A DNA stretch of 64,000 nucleotides. Origin: Dysidea avara (lineage: Eukaryota; Porifera; Demospongiae; Dictyoceratida; Dysideidae). The DNA is taken from positions 33,981,297-34,045,296 of the forward strand of contig NC_089279.1 of the NCBI RefSeq assembly GCF_963678975.1, given 5' to 3'. The first letter of the stretch is position 1; the number at the start of each line of letters is the position of its first letter. The position numbers and the translations under genes were made by a program. Positions 59,475 to 64,000 of the stretch are shown one piece after another. Below the pieces are notes generated by a model. The model saw only the letters and a list, made by a program, of their open reading frames with translations, made no database searches and was not told where the DNA came from.

Positions 59475-61983
59475 GGTGGGGACTATTCTACGGAACGGAA
59501 CGGAAAGGAACGGAACGGAATGATGGACTAAACCACGGAACGGAACGCTTTCTCAAATTGAAGCTTGCAACTTACCGTTGCTGAAACTTCCCTTATAAGT
59601 TAGCAGTGGCATCTCCAGTGGGTGATTAAACGTAAGATAAAAAGAATTAACGGATCGATTGTGGGTTTTTGTTGGTTGTCATTAGTAACGAAGTATTATT
59701 GTGGGATGAGCTGTATCAGTGATGTTCATCCATACGGAAGGGAACTTTATGTGAGCTGTTTTTCTTATTTAGACTTTAGAAAACAGTCTGGGCCGGTCTT
59801 TCAAGTCATAAGTCAGTGTATAAATAAAGCAAGCAGGAAGATACTGGTAACAGGAAAGAGCCAGCTGAATTAAAACTTGAAGAATTTTGTGCAGTGTGTG
59901 AGGAGCAAATATTTTGGCAGACCGCAAGGAGGGTATATTCTGCAAACATCACTGAAGTGTATGCATGGAGTTATTTATATATTAACAACTGGTGCAGTGG
60001 ACTAATGCCGTATTCAATAGTGAGCTGATTTTATCTGTTGCACAATTCAAGGATGTGTCTGACTGCTAGCCTTGAATCAGGCTAAATGCCAAAACTCCTA
60101 GATCAGCCAAATCTCAATTATAAGCCGCATGTGAAACCATGCCCGTAGCCACCAGGCAAACGTGATTTGGACCAAGATGTGTGTGTAATTTCAATGTATC
60201 TAGTCAGACCTGAAATGGAACACACATTAATTACATACTACCTAAGAATCCTAGGATTTCTTAAGTGTAACATTTCACATGCTTCACTTCAAACAAAACA
60301 GGTTAAATTTGTTCGTCTATTTTCAAGTGATTCCCAGTCCAGCTGGTCCATGAAATTACAATGGGATCTCATGTATTTGTTACAGTGCGGGCTGTCTTGT
60401 GTTGGATCTACTCTAGAGTTGAAATTTCAAGGTAGACTCACTGCCAATGTACTGACACTAGTACTGTTGTAGCATGTTTAAGTGGAGGACAAATGAAATA
60501 GTAATGCTAGATTATTTATGTATACAAATTTTTCATAATGAAATTGATATCCCATTTTGATTTGTACTTCCACTTTGCAACATATTCAAGAACAAGAAGC
60601 TACCACACTTAATCTCCAACCACTGTCATTAATTAACCAAGATCTCACTAGTCTGTAATTCACCTTACTGTAGTGATTTTATTGATTCATCTGTATGTTT
60701 TCATCATTTTCCTTTGAAGTTGTACCAAGAGTTCATAATAAGGTGGAGAGTGTCTAACTTGAATGCATTCACCAAACACCCTGCTTAAAGTAACACCTCG
60801 GCCTTATTTCAGAACAAAGGCTTTACCTTCTTCAGCAACACTAATCAACAGTTTTCTATCCCCCAGTAAAGGTGTTGATTTGATGAAAGGTGAACTTTAT
60901 GCAGGGTGTTTGTACAGGCCATACTGAGAGTTAGACACTCTCCCCCATACAAATCAGTATTACGAACTCTTGGTTGTACAGTATAGGTAAACAAAGATAA
61001 GTTTCTCTCCCATCTTATTCTAGGATTTCTATTGACAAGGAAAATTCAATTATTTGTATACAGGCTCAAAATTGAGAAAATATAAAGAAAGTGAATTAAT
61101 ATTATACAGTCAGTTTGCTTTTGGATATTTAATGTCTCCAACCACAACAAAAATTCGATGAATCCATGCATCTCATCACTGGTCGTCTGAACATTCTGAA
61201 AGTGATACCTCACTCAATCAACCATATATTCTGTTTATTAGACTGAATAAAGTCATGATTACCTAAACAATCACTTAATTAATGTTTTATAATTATCCTA
61301 TTCCATTTTCCTGGAGGTTCCACTGATAAAATGCAATTTCAGCAATGATAGCAGCTAGCCAAGTTGCAAGTTGATGCAGAAAGCATTCCATTCTGTAAAA
61401 TAGACCCTATCCAGAATTCAACTCAGTACTCAGGCTGAGATATCTGACAATAGTCCACTACTCTGTTAATGAATCATTGATATTCACACAATATAGCCTC
61501 CTTGAGGTATCTGAATGTTTGCTCCTCACACACTGCACAAAATTCCTTTAGATTCTGCTTAGACTGAGTTGATTCAGCTTGTCACCATACTTGTTTCCTT
61601 TGTAGTGTAGCTATACACATACTGATTTATGCCGATTAGAAAGGCTGGGCCTCAGACTGTACATTCTAAAGTCAAGTCTCACATACTAGTAAAAACAAGT
61701 CATGCATTAAGTTCCCTACTTGATATATCCGAAGATGAACACACTGAGTCAGCTATTCCCACAATTAGTACTTCGTTACTGATGACAACCAACAAGAACC
61801 CACAATCGATCCTTAAATTCGTTTTATCTTTCTTGGGGTACGTTTGATTACCTGCTGGAAGTGCCACTGATAACTTGTACAGCAATGGTAAGCTGCAAGC
61901 TTCAATCTGAGAGAGCATTCCGTTCCGCAGTTTAGTCCATCATTCCGTTCCGTTCCGTTCCGTTCCGTAGAATAGTCCCCACC
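59475..61983. mobile_element. 2,509-bp Mutator-type element with about 500-bp inverted termini
   Basis: Ends GGTGGGGACTATTCTACGG and its exact complement (ending AGTCCCCACC) are flanked by the 9-mer TACAAGAAC (59466-59474 and 61984-61992). Subterminal GGAACGGAAC repeats follow. Inverted similarity continues inward to about 59975 and 61480, with GATCGATTGTGGGTT and GAATTTTGTGCAGTGTGTGA as shared landmarks, the arms having diverged by indels and substitutions. Frames at 59622, 60167 and 61629 have no transposase motif. It is a long-TIR non-autonomous Mutator-type or foldback element inserted into the LINE reverse transcriptase. Confidence 0.85.
60722..60979. mobile_element. MITE nested in the 2.5-kb element
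   Basis: TACCAAGAGTTCATAATA at the left and its near complement (TATTACGAACTCTTGGTTGTA) at the right bound a 258-bp sequence. A further inner inverted match is GGAGAGTGTCTAACT. Shares its AGAGTTCATAAT terminus with the small palindrome at 12877-12957. Confidence 0.7.
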
Positions 61984-64000
61984 TACAAGAACAGGGGTAA
62001 TAAGGATGACCTCAATAGCTGGAGGCCAATTTGCCTTCAGAACACGGTGTATAAGGTATACGCCGCCTGCATTGCAAAGCGAATTGCAGCCTGGGCAATG
62101 GAGGTTGGTGCCATTAACAAGGCACAAAAGGGGTTCCTCCCATTCGAAGGCTGCTTTGAGCATACATTCTTGCTACAGTCATGCCTACAAGATGCCAGAC
62201 GGAGGCGTAGGCGGATATACGTTGCTTGGTTGGATCTGAAGAACGCCTTTGGATCGGTGCCTACCAACCACCTCCTGAAGTCCATACAAGATCTTGGCCT
62301 TACTGGGACAACGCTCAATGTGGTAAGAGACATCTACACTGGATCTACAACGCAGGTAAGAATAGGCAAGCGAACCAGTGAAGAGATACGATGCGAGAAA
62401 GGGGTCAAGCAGGGCTGTCCACTCAGTCCCATTCTGTTTGACCTAGCGCTGGAACAGCTAGTTGACGGAGTCGACAAAGAGGGCTACGATTTCACTGCTG
62501 GTAGAGTAGCGGTCCTGGCATACGCTGACGACCTCTGCTTTATCGCTGAGACACCTGAACAACTGCAGGAAATGCTGGACCAAGCGCAGGAGTATGCAGA
62601 CTGGACAGGCCTGCAGTTCAAGGCACCCAAGTGTGCAACCCTTGCCATTAATAACCGGGCTCCACGCCACTTTGTGGAAAGCACGAAGTTCTACATTAAT
62701 GGGGAGGAACTGCCAGCTATGGCCTATGAGGACCATTACCGTTACCTAGGATGTGAGCTAGGATCCAACCCCAGAACGGAGGCAACAGCAGCAGGTGACC
62801 GGTATATAAGAGAAGCAAAGACCATTTTTGCCAGCCAGCTTACAGACTGGCAGAAATTGAATGCCATGCACCGGTTTGTGAAACCCAAGCTCGACTATGT
62901 CATTAGGACCATGCTGCCCACGAAAGGGTGGGCCCAGAATCTGGACAACCAGATAAGGTCTATGGCAAAGAAAGCATTCCGGCTCCCCAGAAGAACAACC
63001 ACCTCGTACTTCTATACCCACTGGAGAGCAGGGGGCTTGGGACTGCCAAATATTGAGGATGAGCTACAGGTCGCCTGGGCATCCCAAGCCTTCAAACATC
63101 TCATTAGTAAGGATAGGTTGATTGTGGCTATGACTGCAAAACGTATCACCGACACTATTGAAGCGAGAACCAGCACGAGAAGCCCAACTGTACAAGAGGT
63201 TATTGACTTCCTAAATACCCGACCAGACATATCTGAAGGGCATGTGAGTAGAGACATCAGATCGCTATATAGTGTGGTGAGAGGATGCTACCACAGACTT
63301 GGTGCCAAATTAATCTTTACTGATGAGGAAGAAGTCAAGTTACAGATTGGCAACACCATCATCCCCGCAGATAAAGCACGGACAGCATCGTCAATGCTCC
63401 GTAACCAAAGGCACACTTACCACTTGGAATGTCTGATTAAGTGCCCCGATCAGGGTAAGTGCTTCAGTTCAGTAGCGAAGCACCCAAGCAGCAACAGCTG
63501 GATTCCTGATGGTAAGTATGTTTCTTTCTCGGCATACCGCTTTGCCAGTAAGGCAAGGTTGAACTTGCTTCCCACTCGCACTGTCCTCAAGCGATCCAAA
63601 CAGCTTCGCGGTACAATCAACTGTAGAAAGTGTGGAGCACACCCAGAGACCTTACCCCATGTACTAAACCACTGTCACTACCACATGGGATTGATTAGAG
63701 TAAGACACGGAGAAATCCTGAAAAGAATAAAGCGAGCAATCCCAAGAGACATGGGGGATGTGTTTCTAGAACAACAGATTCCAGGAGACCCGGAGCACAA
63801 CCGCCCAGATCTGGTAGTGGTAAACAGAGACAGAACCAAAATCATAGTGGTGGACGTCACAATGCCCTTTGAAGCCGACTCGGACAGCCTAGCAGTGGCC
63901 AGACAGACCAAAGTACAAAAGTACAATAACCTGAAAACCTGGCTGCAAGGCAAGTATGAGGAAGTGGAGTTAGAGGCATTTGTTGTTGGAGCACTAGGAT
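61984..64000 (+). CDS. RLE-type LINE reverse transcriptase and endonuclease (partial, runs off window)
   Basis: The frame is open from 61984 to the window edge. Reverse transcriptase motifs appear in order: NSWRPICLQNTVYKV, WLDLKNAFGSVP, GVKQGCPLSPILF and YADDLCFI (catalytic DD at 62527-62532), then a thumb region. Near the C-terminus is a zinc-knuckle-like C-x2-C-x7-H-x4-C (from 63622, CRKCGAH ... HVLNHC). A restriction-like endonuclease signature RPDLVVVN ... VVDVTMPFE starts at 63802. A C-terminal RLE defines the R2/R4/NeSL/Hero/Utopia group, whose members often insert at fixed sites in multicopy RNA genes. The domestic neighbour is a U2-like sequence about 110 bp upstream of the LINE frame. 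The product would nick the target and prime reverse transcription of the LINE RNA. Confidence 0.9.

Overview
The window looks like nuclear DNA of an animal, most likely a sponge or another early-branching invertebrate. It is AT-rich, has spliced host genes (two TGF-beta family ligands, one Rab-like GTPase), a tripartite-motif/filamin-type relic, very many small palindromic transposons, and microsatellite and minisatellite arrays. The sponge assignment is an inference from this repertoire and was not tested by any search.

Layout: 1-5000 holds palindromic and hAT-like miniature elements and a tRNA-derived SINE head. 5046-6317 is TGF-beta-like ligand gene 1; its candidate TATA box lies in the arm of a palindromic element. 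6.3-27.7 kb is mostly non-coding repeats: a 67-bp Mutator-type palindrome, two inverted copies of a dispersed repeat, a hAT-type element with exact 8-bp target duplications, a 200-base assembly gap, a Rab pseudogene fragment and a filamin-domain relic. 27792-29027 is TGF-beta-like ligand gene 2. 31.2-39.8 kb is satellite territory: a 328-bp palindrome, about 4 kb of a 31-bp satellite with higher-order structure, an inverted 49-bp minisatellite, and long CA and GT tracts. 40.2 kb has a TGF-beta mature-domain fragment. 42187-43813 (minus) is a Rab-like GTPase gene whose intron holds a SINE split by a Mutator-type miniature element; a damaged second exon of a paralogue lies at 44.7-45.2 kb.

The most striking region is 51409-64000. 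A complete 6,241-bp DNA transposon (51417-57657) has identical 60-bp terminal inverted repeats, target duplications, and a spliced gene that can be followed through ten GT-AG exons. It encodes a MULE-like DDE transposase, a PHD finger and a C-terminal domain that resembles a papain-fold (deubiquitinase-like) peptidase. Next to it is a divergent U2 snRNA-like sequence split by about 214 bp of foreign sequence. After that comes a restriction-like-endonuclease LINE whose reverse transcriptase is split by a 2,509-bp long-TIR Mutator-type element, which itself contains a smaller palindromic element. The LINE runs off the right edge of the window.

The host genes do not form an operon. The two ligands are recent tandem paralogues, and the Rab-like copies are exon-level duplicates. 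Most of the remaining DNA is transposon and satellite sequence, with repeated nesting that gives a relative order of insertions.
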